A stretch of DNA of 33,833 nucleotides from a virus. Numbering within the stretch: the first letter of the stretch is position 1; each line of letters starts with the position of its first letter. The position numbers and the translations under genes were made by a program. Location: positions 1 through 33,833 of IMG/VR virus record IMGVR_UViG_3300044971_003862; one strand, written 5' to 3'. The notes under the pieces were generated by a model that had not been told where the DNA came from, made no database searches, and saw nothing but the letters and a program-made list of their open reading frames with translations. Below are positions 14,250 through 22,461 of the stretch, piece after piece.

Positions 14250-14669
14250 ATGACTCTTTCCGACCACATCCGTCTTGCCTTTGGTCGGCCGCACGTTGCG
14301 CGCGGTCCCGCCATGGCCGACGTTACGTTTGATGACGGCCTTGAGCCTCCCAGCGCTGAGGACCTGGAGGCAACGCATGCAGCAGCCTTGCAGCTATGGA
14401 CTGAGGAGCAGGCGGCGAACAACGTGCCGCCGCCGGTGACCAGGCGGCAGCTGAAGCGGTGGCTGCATTCACGAGGCCTGCTTGAAGCGGTGCCTCAGCT
14501 GATTGCCAACATCGCTGACACCAACGCCCGTGCACTTGCTCAGATCGACTGGGATGAGGCGTCCGTGTTCGAGGCGAACAACCCGCTCGTGCTGACGTTT
14601 GCCGCTGCCCTGGGGATGACTCGCGAGCAGTTGCACGCCGCCTGGATCGAAGCCGCTCAAATCTTTTAG
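14250..14669 (+). CDS. Fibre-associated accessory protein
   Basis: The protein has 139 residues. The C-terminal 75 residues (from TRRQLKRWLHSRGLLEAVPQ through WDEASVFEANNPL to ALGMTREQLHAAWIEAA) follow a pattern common in small proteins next to phage tail fibres: an Arg-Gln helix, then I-x-W-(D/E) with NPL, then a final helix. These are thought to be fibre assembly or attachment factors. It starts 1 base after the fibre gene. Confidence 0.6.
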   Translation: MTLSDHIRLAFGRPHVARGPAMADVTFDDGLEPPSAEDLEATHAAALQLWTEEQAANNVPPPVTRRQLKRWLHSRGLLEAVPQLIANIADTNARALAQIDWDEASVFEANNPLVLTFAAALGMTREQLHAAWIEAAQIF

Positions 14670-14673
14670 TCAC

Positions 14674-15210
14674 ATGATCGCCCAAGCCACCACCGACATC
14701 AGCAGCGTGCCCGCTGACTTCGTGAAGAATTTCCTGATCATGCTCGCCTTCGTCTTCGGCGGGTCTCTGGGCGTGCTGTTTGCGCGCAAGGGCACCAAGA
14801 AAGACCCGCTGAGCATCGAGCAGCCGCTTTCCGTGGACGCCTCCGTGACGCACGCGCCGGAGTTCGCGCGGCAGACGGCTCTTGATAAGCTGCGTGCGGA
14901 CATGGAGGCGCGCACCCGTGAAAACCTGCGCCAGCATGACGAGCATTCATCTCGCCTTGCCGAGATCATCACGGCCGGCCATGAACGGCAGGAGAGAATC
15001 CTGTCGGCACTGTCGGAGATGGAAACCAGAATGACCCAGGCGACGCTGAAGGAGCTGAAGGACATCCACCAAAGACTCAACCCGCTCGCCGAAAGCACGG
15101 CAGGCCATGCCCAGGCCATCAAGGGCCTCGATGACCGGATCAAACACCTGTGGGAAATGATCCAAGCCCTCTGGTCCCAGGTCTTCCGCAAATCCGCACC
15201 CCGCTCCTAA
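14674..15210 (+). CDS. Membrane-anchored coiled-coil protein (possible i-spanin or holin-related)
   Basis: The protein has 178 residues. One N-terminal membrane helix (about 18-38, FVKNFLIMLAFVFGGSLGVLF) is followed by a long charged coiled coil (about 65-165). This matches the architecture of inner-membrane spanins. With the M15 lysin and the lipoprotein upstream it could form the lysis set. Late phage proteins with this layout also occur just before gp27, where Mu has membrane proteins of unknown role. Confidence 0.55.
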   Translation: MIAQATTDISSVPADFVKNFLIMLAFVFGGSLGVLFARKGTKKDPLSIEQPLSVDASVTHAPEFARQTALDKLRADMEARTRENLRQHDEHSSRLAEIITAGHERQERILSALSEMETRMTQATLKELKDIHQRLNPLAESTAGHAQAIKGLDDRIKHLWEMIQALWSQVFRKSAPRS

Positions 15211-15215
15211 CCACC

Positions 15216-15470
15216 ATGACCGCCGCCTCCATCGCCCTCCGTCCCGTCATCCGCGAAATCATGCGCGCCGCGCCATCACGCCGGTGGAGCGAGGCAGCGT
15301 TGATTGCTCAATGCCGCACCCTTGATCCCTCAGCCCGCGCCGTCGACGTCCAGGCGGCCGTGGTCTGGAATCAGGGCCAGGGTTTCCTGGCCAGCTCCTA
15401 CAACGCGGAGATGGAGTGTGACATGTGGTCCCTGACTGACGCGGGCAAGTCCGCCAACCCAAACGCCTGA
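15216..15470 (+). CDS. Small late protein, winged-helix-like
   Basis: The 84-residue protein has a helix-turn-helix/wing-like order (SRRWSEAALIAQC, then ARAVDVQAAVVWNQGQGFLA, then DMWSLTDAGK) resembling small winged-helix proteins. The place just before the small terminase matches Mu gp26-type genes. Function unknown. Confidence 0.55.
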   Translation: MTAASIALRPVIREIMRAAPSRRWSEAALIAQCRTLDPSARAVDVQAAVVWNQGQGFLASSYNAEMECDMWSLTDAGKSANPNA

Positions 15471-15474
15471 CGCC

Positions 15475-16122
15475 ATGGCACGCAAACCGCATCCATCCTC
15501 CGTGCTCAAGGTGCTGCCTGACGATGACCAGGCCGCGCTCTTCGACTTCCTGCGTGAGCACACGCTCGCCGAGGGCGTGGCCTGGTTGTTCTCGAACAAC
15601 GGCGTGCGGACCAATGATTCGAGCCTGAGCGAGTGGCGCTCGTGGTATAAGATGAGCCAGGACATCGCCGCCTGGGACAACGACATTGCCTCCCTGCAGG
15701 AGCAGCTCGCGGGCATGGGCACCGACCCGGATCTGATCCCCAAGATCGGCGAGGCCGTGTTCATCAGCCGGGCGGCCAAGTCGGGCGACGCCAAGACCTT
15801 CGCGACCGTGGCCTCCGTGATCCAACGCCACCGCGAGCTTCAGGCCAGCCAGCAGCAGCACGTGGACAAGATGCAGGTGAAGGGCAAGGAGCTGGAGCAG
15901 CGTGACAAGACCATCGCGCAGAAGGATGAGGTCATCGAAATGCAGCGCCGGAAGATTGAAGCGCTGGAGGCTCAGGCCGAGGCCGCGAAGAAGGCCGCCG
16001 AGAAGACCAAGGAAGCCCTGAAGAGCGGCGGCATGGACGAGGCCACGCGCAAGGCTCTGATGGAGGAGATGGACCAGATGATCCTCGGCGTGAAGAAGGC
16101 CACCAAACCAACCGCCTCCTGA
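15475..16122 (+). CDS. Mu gp27-like small terminase subunit
   Basis: The 215-residue protein matches the DUF3486/gp27 pattern. The N-terminal DNA-binding helices have the typical S-S-V-L-x-x-L-P beginning, with a segment LSEWRSWYK. A long coiled coil follows (about 115-180, heptads with Lys/Glu). Its immediate neighbour is the large terminase. In Mu this protein recognises packaging DNA. Confidence 0.75.
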   Translation: MARKPHPSSVLKVLPDDDQAALFDFLREHTLAEGVAWLFSNNGVRTNDSSLSEWRSWYKMSQDIAAWDNDIASLQEQLAGMGTDPDLIPKIGEAVFISRAAKSGDAKTFATVASVIQRHRELQASQQQHVDKMQVKGKELEQRDKTIAQKDEVIEMQRRKIEALEAQAEAAKKAAEKTKEALKSGGMDEATRKALMEEMDQMILGVKKATKPTAS

Positions 16123-16123
16123 C

Positions 16124-17695
16124 ATGCTCATTAAAACCGCGCCCGACATCGAGAGCGAAAGCGGGCTCTCACGCTATCTGCTGCCGTTGCAGGTGGAGGG
16201 AGTCATGAACGATGCCAGGTATCAATACACGGAGAAGTGCAACCGTTGCGGCTGGTCCTGGATCATGGCCCTGAAGGATGTGCGCAAGCGCCTCATGAAT
16301 CCGCGCCGCGACTGCCTGTTCACGACACAGAACTGGAACGGTGCCGTTGAGTTTGGTCGCTACATCGACCAGTGGCTTGCAGTCTATGACCTGGGGCGTC
16401 ACGTCATCTCCACCGGCGAAGAATGGATCACCGTCCACAAGGATGATGGCAAGGGCGGCAAGGTGGCCGTGCAGGAAAAGGTGGGCATCTACAAGTTTGA
16501 TGGAGGCTCGCGCATCATCCTGTTTTCGTCCTCTCCATGGGCCATCCAAACCTTTGAAGGTGACGTGCGATGGGACGAGGCTGCTTTCCATGAGCACCAG
16601 GAGCAGATGCACGCGGCTCTCTCCACCCGTATCCAGTTCGGATATGATTACCACGTCTGGAGCGCTCACAACGGCATGGGGTCTTGGTTTAACCAGGTGC
16701 TGGGCAAGATCGCCCGTGCGCCCGGCTCGGGATGGCATTGCCGCAAGATCACCATTTACGACGTGATTGAGCAGGGCCTGGTTGAAAAGATCAATGACCG
16801 GGCCGGAACAAACATGACTCGTGAAGAGTTCCTCGCCGACTGCCGCCGCCGCGCACTTACACCGGCCATCTTTGCCGAGCGTTTCGAGTGCAACCCCGCT
16901 GACTCCGGCAACAGCATCGTGCCGTGGGGAGTCATCGAGGCGCGCAGGGACCAGGTGATTGCCCGTGAGCATGTGGCGGATGCCTGGGTGAAGGATCGCT
17001 TTGGCGCGGCCGATGCCGGGAAGGAGCGGCGTGTCCGCCTCATGCGTGAATGGCTGGCGGAGCGCTTTGGCGGAGTGCTGAGCAAGCCCGCTCACTGGCG
17101 TGTCGGCTTTGACGTGGCCGCCTCCGGCAAAGGTGACCTTGGTTCATTCTGGATCGACCAGAAAGTCGGCGACACCTATGAGCAGCGCGCCCTGCTGACG
17201 ACGCAGACGGAAGACTGGCACTTCTTGAAGACGGCCTTGTGCTACTTCCTGGACACGCCGGGCATGAAGGGCGCTGGCGACGCCACGGGCCTTGGCAAAC
17301 AGATCACCTGGGAGGCCTCCCAGGATTACAGCGGCCGGTTCATCGGCGTGCCGTTCACCGTCGGCAACAAAAGCCGCATGGGCACACGCATCATGACGCA
17401 GCTGCAAACCGGCGACCGCCGTCTCGCGACCGGGCATGATGACGTGGCCATGGACGTGTTCAGCGTGCAGAAGAAGACCGAAGGCAGCCAGATCACATTT
17501 ACCACGACGGCAAACCCGCTGAACGCGGCAAGTCACGGAGACATGTTCTGGTCCGCCGCGCTCAGCTCCGAGATTGACCTGGACGGCCTGCCGGATGCCC
17601 CGCCTCCCCACCCCCTGCCCAAGCCGACGGAGGAATCCTGGATGCGTGCCGCAACCCGTGGCCTGGCGCGTCGTTTTCGTGGCCTGCCAGGGTGA
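16124..17695 (+). CDS. Mu gp28-like large terminase
   Basis: This is the packaging motor ATPase and nuclease. The protein has 523 residues; Mu gp28 is about 550. The ATPase has a deviant Walker A near 38-46 (KCNRCGWSW, matching the K-x-R-x-x-G-x-S-W form of the gp28 family) and Walker B GDVRWDEAAF at 146-155 with Asp151-Glu152. The C-terminal RNase H-like nuclease has acids in VGFDVAASGKGDLG, in GAGDATGLGKQ and in SHGDMFWSAALSSE. It starts 1 base after gp27. A Pro-rich then Arg-rich tail ends the protein. Confidence 0.88.
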   Translation: MLIKTAPDIESESGLSRYLLPLQVEGVMNDARYQYTEKCNRCGWSWIMALKDVRKRLMNPRRDCLFTTQNWNGAVEFGRYIDQWLAVYDLGRHVISTGEEWITVHKDDGKGGKVAVQEKVGIYKFDGGSRIILFSSSPWAIQTFEGDVRWDEAAFHEHQEQMHAALSTRIQFGYDYHVWSAHNGMGSWFNQVLGKIARAPGSGWHCRKITIYDVIEQGLVEKINDRAGTNMTREEFLADCRRRALTPAIFAERFECNPADSGNSIVPWGVIEARRDQVIAREHVADAWVKDRFGAADAGKERRVRLMREWLAERFGGVLSKPAHWRVGFDVAASGKGDLGSFWIDQKVGDTYEQRALLTTQTEDWHFLKTALCYFLDTPGMKGAGDATGLGKQITWEASQDYSGRFIGVPFTVGNKSRMGTRIMTQLQTGDRRLATGHDDVAMDVFSVQKKTEGSQITFTTTANPLNAASHGDMFWSAALSSEIDLDGLPDAPPPHPLPKPTEESWMRAATRGLARRFRGLPG

Positions 17696-17780
17696 CCGCC
17701 GGAAAGGCCCCTTTTGCCGCTTTGGGCGGGTCCGGACGGGTCAATACCGCTCCCACCCCCCGTTTAGGGCCTAAAACAGC

Positions 17781-17798
17781 GTGCAAACGCCGTGCAAA
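17781..17798 (+). repeat. Paired GTGCAAA repeat, first pair
   Basis: Two GTGCAAA units start 11 bases apart (17781 and 17792). The same arrangement recurs at 17924, with a matching spacer pattern (C/T)GC(C/G). One-turn spacing suggests a protein site. Confidence 0.6.
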
Positions 17799-17835
17799 AT
17801 GCCTGTCGGGCCAGGGCGAAACCCCCGGAATGCCA

Positions 17836-17849
17836 AAAACGGCCGTTTT
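17836..17849. repeat. Perfect 14-base palindrome
   Basis: AAAACGGCCGTTTT reads the same on both strands. It lies downstream of the terminase stop. Without a loop it is a poor classical terminator, but its A/T flanks could let it act bidirectionally, or it could be a dyad protein site. Confidence 0.5.
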
Positions 17850-17923
17850 GCCGGTCCGAAGGGACCCAGACCGGCCCTTGCCCACCTGGTCACCCGGTCG
17901 CGCCGGAGGCCGAGAGGCGGACG

Positions 17924-17941
17924 GTGCAAATGCGGTGCAAA
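17924..17941 (+). repeat. Paired GTGCAAA repeat, second pair
   Basis: Two GTGCAAA units start at 17924 and 17935, again 11 bases apart. The pair lies 143 bases from the first and about 22 bases upstream of late-repeat copy B, a typical activator distance. Confidence 0.6.
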
Positions 17942-17961
17942 TTTCCCGGGGGGATTCTCCG

Positions 17962-18018
17962 GTGCTAACGGGTGGTTGAGGGTGGGCGACGAGCGGTGCT
18001 GGTGATGGTGTCATGCGG
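17962..18018 (+). promoter_or_regulatory. Late-promoter-like repeat, copy B
   Basis: The first 30 bases are identical to copy A. The distal part shares TGATGGTG and ATGCGG with copy C at the same distance (18003-18018 and 26518-26533). It immediately precedes the portal gene, after the non-coding gap. It probably drives the head genes. Confidence 0.62.
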
Positions 18019-19618
18019 CGTGCTGAAACCGCTCCGCCAAATCTGGAACCGCTACGTCGCCGCCCCGGCCGGGCAGGCGGCGAACATGGCCCGCACCGTG
18101 GTCGCCAGTCTGACCATGCAGGTCCACGTTAAGTCCGCAAACCTATGGCGCGACCTCTTCAACCCTCTGCGCGGCCTGACCATGTCGCGGGCGGTGTCCT
18201 ATCTGGAAGAGGGCGAGCGCGGGGCCTATGCCGACCTGCAATGGCTGTTTCGCTACATCGAAAAGCGTGATGCCACGCTGAGAGGCGGCAAGCGCTCGCT
18301 GCTCTCCGCCGTCAGCGCCATGGACTGGGAGATCAAGAAGGTCGACAAGGCGCGCCTTCCTGCTGGTTACACCGAAGACCAGGCCAACGCTCAGGCGGTG
18401 ACCCTGCGCACGGCCTATGATGCCATCGCAAACCTGAGCGAGGCGATTGAGTTCCTGGGCCTGGCCGAATTTCGCGGCTTTGCGCACCTGGAAAAGATCG
18501 TGGGTCTTTCCGGCGGCCGCCAGACCGTCACAGAGCTGAGGCCGGTCGAGCAATGGTATTGGTGCCGCAACGGCCTCAATGGTGCCTGGGAATACAACCG
18601 GGATGCCCGGCCCGGCTCCATCAAGGGCGAAGCGATCGACACTTCCAAGTTCGTGATCCGCGAGATCGACGACCCGATCAATGAAATCGCCCTGATTGCC
18701 TTTGTCCGAAAGCAGCTCGGGCGGAAAGACGAGGACGGCTTCATTGAGAGCTTCGGCATTCCTTCGATCTTTGCGATCATGCCTCAGAACGTGCCGAGCG
18801 GCAGGGAGGCTGAATACCAGGCGCTCGCCGACCAGGTCATCAGCGACTCACGCGGCACGCTCCCCCATGGCAGCGACATCAAGACCCTGGACGCCGGGGC
18901 GCGCGGCGTTGCACCTTTTCGCGCCTACCAGGAGGCCTTGGACAAGGAGATTGTCATGGCCATCACCAGCGGCCAGCTCACCATGCTCGCGGAGAGCGGC
19001 AGCGGCACGCTCGCCGGTGGCGCGCATAGCGACACCTTCCTGCGCGTGGCTCGTGCCCTGGCGCGCCGCATCACCTCCACGTTGCAGCGGCAGTTTGACC
19101 TGGCCGTGCTGGCCGAGGCCCATCCGGGCCAGCCACCCCTGGCTTACTTCGAGATCCTGGCCAATGAGGAAACCGACGTTGGCGAGGTCGTGAAGGACGT
19201 GCAGACGCTCAAGACCGCCGGGTATCAGGTGGAAAGCGGCTGGCTGGCTGAGAAGACCGGTTATCCGGTGTCGGCGGCGCCTGCGGCTGCAACCCCTGCG
19301 CTTGGCAACCGAGCCGCCCATGCGGCCCCAGTGCCGGCCGAGACCGAAGACATCGACGGCGACTTCCTGGAGGATGCCCTGGAGATGATTGACGAAGCCA
19401 TGCAGGCCGACTGCACGGAGCTTGCAGCCCGGCTGCAAAACCTCATCACCGAAGATCTGAGCGACGAGGAATTCCGCTCACGTCTGGAGCAGCTCAAGGC
19501 GGACCTTCCAGGCCTGGCCGCCAAAGTGGGCGGCGGGGAAAAAACGGTGAAGGCATGGGAGGCCGTCCTGGCGGCCGCGCTTGGCAACGAAGTTTCCGCA
19601 GAAGACGATGAAGACTGA
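18005..19618 (+). CDS. Mu gp29-like portal protein (DUF935)
   Basis: The portal forms the ring at the capsid vertex for DNA entry and exit. The protein is up to 537 residues from the ATG at 18005. That codon lies inside the repeat element, so a later start (GTG 18020 or ATG 18086) is possible. The DUF935 core begins at NPLRGLTMSRAVSYLEEGE, followed by IEKRDATLRGGKRSLLSAV and SAMDWEIKKV, the usual Mu gp29 signature. The C-terminal 90 residues are acidic and helical. Confidence 0.85.
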   Translation: MVSCGVLKPLRQIWNRYVAAPAGQAANMARTVVASLTMQVHVKSANLWRDLFNPLRGLTMSRAVSYLEEGERGAYADLQWLFRYIEKRDATLRGGKRSLLSAVSAMDWEIKKVDKARLPAGYTEDQANAQAVTLRTAYDAIANLSEAIEFLGLAEFRGFAHLEKIVGLSGGRQTVTELRPVEQWYWCRNGLNGAWEYNRDARPGSIKGEAIDTSKFVIREIDDPINEIALIAFVRKQLGRKDEDGFIESFGIPSIFAIMPQNVPSGREAEYQALADQVISDSRGTLPHGSDIKTLDAGARGVAPFRAYQEALDKEIVMAITSGQLTMLAESGSGTLAGGAHSDTFLRVARALARRITSTLQRQFDLAVLAEAHPGQPPLAYFEILANEETDVGEVVKDVQTLKTAGYQVESGWLAEKTGYPVSAAPAAATPALGNRAAHAAPVPAETEDIDGDFLEDALEMIDEAMQADCTELAARLQNLITEDLSDEEFRSRLEQLKADLPGLAAKVGGGEKTVKAWEAVLAAALGNEVSAEDDED

Positions 19619-20606
19619 CACGCACATTCTCAACAGCATGTCCATGGAGGCCGGTGACGGCGTCACCCGCTGGATGCACGTTTGTCCCTTCGGAGAGCAC
19701 CCGTGGACGTCCGCCGATGGCAAGGAGCGAATCATCCAGGTCATCGACCGCGAAGGCTGCGAGGCCATGGCGGCGCATTATCCGATCAACGTGCCGAACT
19801 CGCGCATCGACGTGGACCATGAAAGTATGGACGCGGAGAAGAGGACGGCGGCCGTGGGCTGGGGGCAGCGCGCCGAGGTGCGGGACGACGGCCTGTGGGT
19901 GCTGACTGAATTCACCCCGGAAGGAGCCACCCTGGTGAACGGCAAGGTCTACAAGTTCAACTCACCGTGTTTCCCGCGCGAAGGCCTGGTCGACCTGGGC
20001 GACGGCCGTTTTCGCGTGACAAGGCTGAGCGTCATCGCGCTCACCAACGATCCCAATTTGAGGGGCCAGAAGCCTCTCACGAACCGCCGTGCGCAAACGG
20101 CAAACCCAAACCCAAACACACCCACCGACATGGACTACAAGGCCGAGCTGCTGAAGCTCCTGGGTCTGCCACCGGAAGCGACTGACGACCAGATCGCCAA
20201 CGGCTGCGCCGCCCACAAAAGCAAGACGGACGCGATGAACAGCCGCGTCACCGAGCTGGAGATCCAGCTCGTCAACCGTGATCTCGACGAGCACGGCATC
20301 ACCGACAGCGAGCAGCGCAAGCTGCTCACGCCCATGCTGGCGAACAAGGATCAGCGGCCCGCCGCCCTGGCCATCATGGCTCGTGGCAAGTCGGCCCCTG
20401 CGCCCGCCGCGCCTCTCCACAACCGTCAGGGCGCTCCGACGCCCGGCACGGACAAGACGCTCAGCAAGGGGGCTGATGACGAAGCCAAGGCCGAGGCGGC
20501 GTTTCACGCCGACGTCCTCGACTACAAGAACAGCAAGCAGTGCACCTACGAAGAGGCGCACAAGGCGGTCACGAACCGCCGCCGCGCCGCTTCTGCTGCC
20601 GCCTAA
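19608..20606 (+). CDS. Mu I-like head maturation protease with scaffold domain
   Basis: The protein has 332 residues. The N-terminal protease resembles Mu gp32/I: catalytic-type His in IDVDHES (about residue 68) and Ser in the strand YKFNSPCF (about 118), separated by the GLWVLTEFTPEGA strand. A Pro/Asn linker around 165-174 leads to a helical scaffold-like part (from MDYKAELLKLLGL). The gene overlaps the portal by 11 bases. The product would cleave itself, the scaffold and perhaps the capsid protein during assembly. Confidence 0.82.
   Translation: MKTDTHILNSMSMEAGDGVTRWMHVCPFGEHPWTSADGKERIIQVIDREGCEAMAAHYPINVPNSRIDVDHESMDAEKRTAAVGWGQRAEVRDDGLWVLTEFTPEGATLVNGKVYKFNSPCFPREGLVDLGDGRFRVTRLSVIALTNDPNLRGQKPLTNRRAQTANPNPNTPTDMDYKAELLKLLGLPPEATDDQIANGCAAHKSKTDAMNSRVTELEIQLVNRDLDEHGITDSEQRKLLTPMLANKDQRPAALAIMARGKSAPAPAAPLHNRQGAPTPGTDKTLSKGADDEAKAEAAFHADVLDYKNSKQCTYEEAHKAVTNRRRAASAAA
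20130..20606 (+). CDS. Nested scaffold, in-frame internal start (Mu Z-like)
   Basis: An in-frame ATG at codon 175 of the protease gene, just after the linker, would give a 158-residue scaffold alone (MDYKAELLKLLGLPPEA...). Mu makes Z from inside I in the same way. No Shine-Dalgarno precedes it, but the rest of the phage also lacks them. Confidence 0.45.
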   Translation: MDYKAELLKLLGLPPEATDDQIANGCAAHKSKTDAMNSRVTELEIQLVNRDLDEHGITDSEQRKLLTPMLANKDQRPAALAIMARGKSAPAPAAPLHNRQGAPTPGTDKTLSKGADDEAKAEAAFHADVLDYKNSKQCTYEEAHKAVTNRRRAASAAA

Positions 20607-20639
20607 CCCAGAACCTAGGAACTCCAGAAACCAACTCTT

Positions 20640-21359
20640 ATGTCAAAGCAACTTCGCGCTCTTGCGCTTCTCTCCATCACTCCGGGTGAGACCTTCGCCG
20701 ACAAGGTCGGCCGTTTCATCACCAGCGACGGCATGCTCGTCGCCTCCGCCCTCGCGCTGCCCTGGGCGCTCATCGTCGGTCACACGGACGGCACCACCGC
20801 CGCTGACGTGGCGGTGTGTTCCGGCGGCTCGCCCGGCACGTGGCCGGTGCAGCTCAGCGCCTCCCCGGGAACCGTCGCACGCGGCACCAAGCTGATGCTC
20901 ACCAGCAACGGCACGGTGAAGGCGCATGACGGTTCCACCTCCGCCCGCATCGTGGCCGAGGCCCAGGAATCCGGCACGGCGAACGAACTCATCGAGGCCG
21001 TTCTCCTGACGCCGTATTTCAGCGGCCGCCAGGTCGTGGTGGACACGGACGGTGCCACTCTCACCGCTGCTCAGAGCGGTGCCGTGGTCTCCAACGCCGG
21101 TGCATCTGCCGCCGCCGCGTTCGTGCTGCCCGCCGCCGTTCCTGGCCTGGAGTTCATCTTCGAGGTCGAGGCCGCGCAGGAGCTGCGCGTTGATCCGAAC
21201 GGCACGGAAACCATCGCCCTGCCCGCCACCGGCGTGCAGCAGGCCGCTGGCAAATACATCGTCGCGGACGCCATTGGCGAGCGCATCCACATCGTCTGCA
21301 TCACGGCCGGGACCTGGGACGCCATCTCCTACGCTGGCACCTGGACGGCTGAAGCCTAA
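20640..21359 (+). CDS. Capsid decoration-like protein
   Basis: The protein has 239 residues between protease/scaffold and major capsid, the usual slot for a head decoration protein. The N-terminal 140 residues are beta-rich (SASPGTVARGTKLMLTSNGT, IVAEAQESGTANELIEAVLL), like DUF2190-type decoration proteins. The C-terminal 95 residues (146-239, ending WDAISYAGTWTAEA) share a pattern with the protein at 29884: N-x-G-A-S, a middle R-x-(N/D)-P, and a W-D-x-I-S-x-x-G-T-W-T ending. Confidence 0.7.
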   Translation: MSKQLRALALLSITPGETFADKVGRFITSDGMLVASALALPWALIVGHTDGTTAADVAVCSGGSPGTWPVQLSASPGTVARGTKLMLTSNGTVKAHDGSTSARIVAEAQESGTANELIEAVLLTPYFSGRQVVVDTDGATLTAAQSGAVVSNAGASAAAAFVLPAAVPGLEFIFEVEAAQELRVDPNGTETIALPATGVQQAAGKYIVADAIGERIHIVCITAGTWDAISYAGTWTAEA

Positions 21360-21371
21360 CCCACCTCAACA

Positions 21372-21397
21372 GGCGGTCCGGCAGATGCCGGGCCGCC
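21372..21397 (+). other. Strong RNA hairpin before the capsid gene
   Basis: An 11-base stem (GGCGGTCCGGC with GCCGGGCCGCC, one G-U pair) and a four-base loop AGAT lie 43 bases before the major capsid start. There is no T tract, so it is not a classical terminator. It may stabilise or partition the capsid mRNA. Confidence 0.65.
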
Positions 21398-21439
21398 GCT
21401 CACAAACATCAGCAACGCAACTTCAACGCCTTCATTCCA

Positions 21440-22354
21440 ATGAGCAACACTGCCCAGACCAACATGCGCCTGACGAACTATGCCCAAGGCATTTCTCAGG
21501 ACCTCTCCCGCAAGCTTGCGGATTTCATCGCCCCTCGTGTCCCCACGGGCGGCAGCTACGGCCAGTTCAAGAAGTTCTCTGACAAGAACGCCTTCCAGGT
21601 CTACGACACCGCCCGCGCAATGGGCGGCGAGGCCAGGACCATCGAGTTCGCGGACTCCGACCCCTACTACAACTGCACGCCTCAGGCGCTCAAGATCGGC
21701 ATCGACGATGCCGAGCGCAAGCGCGCCGGTGACAACGACAGGCTGCTGGAGGAGGCCAAGGTGAAGACGCTCGTCTCCGCCGCCACCCTCAGCCATGAGG
21801 CCAAGGTTTTCGCCAAGGTCTTTGCCTCGCTGACCGCCGTCGCAGGCAAGGGCGTGTGGTCGAACGCCGCCGTTGATCCGGTGGCTCAGCTCAATGAGCA
21901 GATCAAGGCCATCAGCGATGAGACGGGCATCATGCCCAACCGCATCGTCTTCGGTCTTTCCGCCTGGGCGGTCTTCATTGATCACACCCTGGTCAAGGCC
22001 CGCCAGCCTGGTGCCGAGCTGATCGCCATGACGACGGACAAGATGAAGCCCATGCTGCTGAATCCCTCCATGCAGATCGAGATCGGCGTGCTGAGCAAGG
22101 ACAGCAAGAAGTTCGGCGCGGACAAGTCCGCCACGAACATCGTCGGCGGCGAGGTCATCATCTTCTACGGGCAGGACAACCCCTCGCTCTATGACCCCTC
22201 CGCCTTCAAGACCTTTGAAACGGTCGGCGGCGGCGTGGACAGCGTGAAGCAGTATCGCGACAACAGCCGCAGCTCCGACATGTATCAGGTCGACTGGAGC
22301 GAGGACATCCAGGATGTCGCCCCCACTCTGGCCCGCCGCATCACCCTGAGCTGA
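21440..22354 (+). CDS. Major capsid protein
   Basis: The protein has 304 residues, the typical length for an HK97-fold capsid of Mu-like phages (Mu T is 296). A helical N-arm is followed by GSYGQFKKFSDKNAFQVYDT, a spine helix region (LEEAKVKTLVSAATLSHEAK), and late beta segments with NRIVFGLSAWAVF and GGEVIIFYGQDNPS. The protein ends WSEDIQDVAPTLARRI, resembling capsid C-termini. It follows the decoration gene and is flanked by two RNA hairpins. Assignment rests on order and pattern. Confidence 0.82.
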   Translation: MSNTAQTNMRLTNYAQGISQDLSRKLADFIAPRVPTGGSYGQFKKFSDKNAFQVYDTARAMGGEARTIEFADSDPYYNCTPQALKIGIDDAERKRAGDNDRLLEEAKVKTLVSAATLSHEAKVFAKVFASLTAVAGKGVWSNAAVDPVAQLNEQIKAISDETGIMPNRIVFGLSAWAVFIDHTLVKARQPGAELIAMTTDKMKPMLLNPSMQIEIGVLSKDSKKFGADKSATNIVGGEVIIFYGQDNPSLYDPSAFKTFETVGGGVDSVKQYRDNSRSSDMYQVDWSEDIQDVAPTLARRITLS

Positions 22355-22412
22355 TCCAGCTACCCCACCGAAGGAATGCGCCTCATGCTGGCAGGCAGGC
22401 GCGACATCAACC

Positions 22413-22438
22413 GGGCTGGAGGCTGCCAACTCCAGTCC
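22413..22438 (+). other. RNA hairpin after the capsid gene
   Basis: GGGCTGGAG (22413-22421) pairs with CTCCAGTCC (22430-22438, one G-U) around the loop GCTGCCAA, in the 107-base gap after the capsid stop. There is no T tract. It may protect the capsid message 3' end or attenuate read-through. Confidence 0.6.
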
Positions 22439-22461
22439 AACCCTTTCCTGAACTACCCAGC

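Larger units (their letters stand above)
17696..18004. other. Central non-coding region
   Basis: These 309 bases hold no convincing gene; short open frames here are Arg/Pro/Gly-rich and uncoupled. The region contains an interrupted palindrome TTTAGGGCCTAAA near 17763, paired GTGCAAA repeats, a 14-base palindrome, and then copy B of the late repeat. It lies at about 53% of the window. Mu has its strong gyrase site at the genome centre, so a topological role is possible but unproven. Confidence 0.7.

Noticed and set aside
17562-18014. Short frames in the central gap, both strands
   Set aside because: Pro/Arg/Gly-rich, no coupling, and they cross the palindrome and repeat elements.
21356-22429. 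Minus-strand frame of 357 codons
   Set aside because: Opposite the major capsid gene; no motifs.
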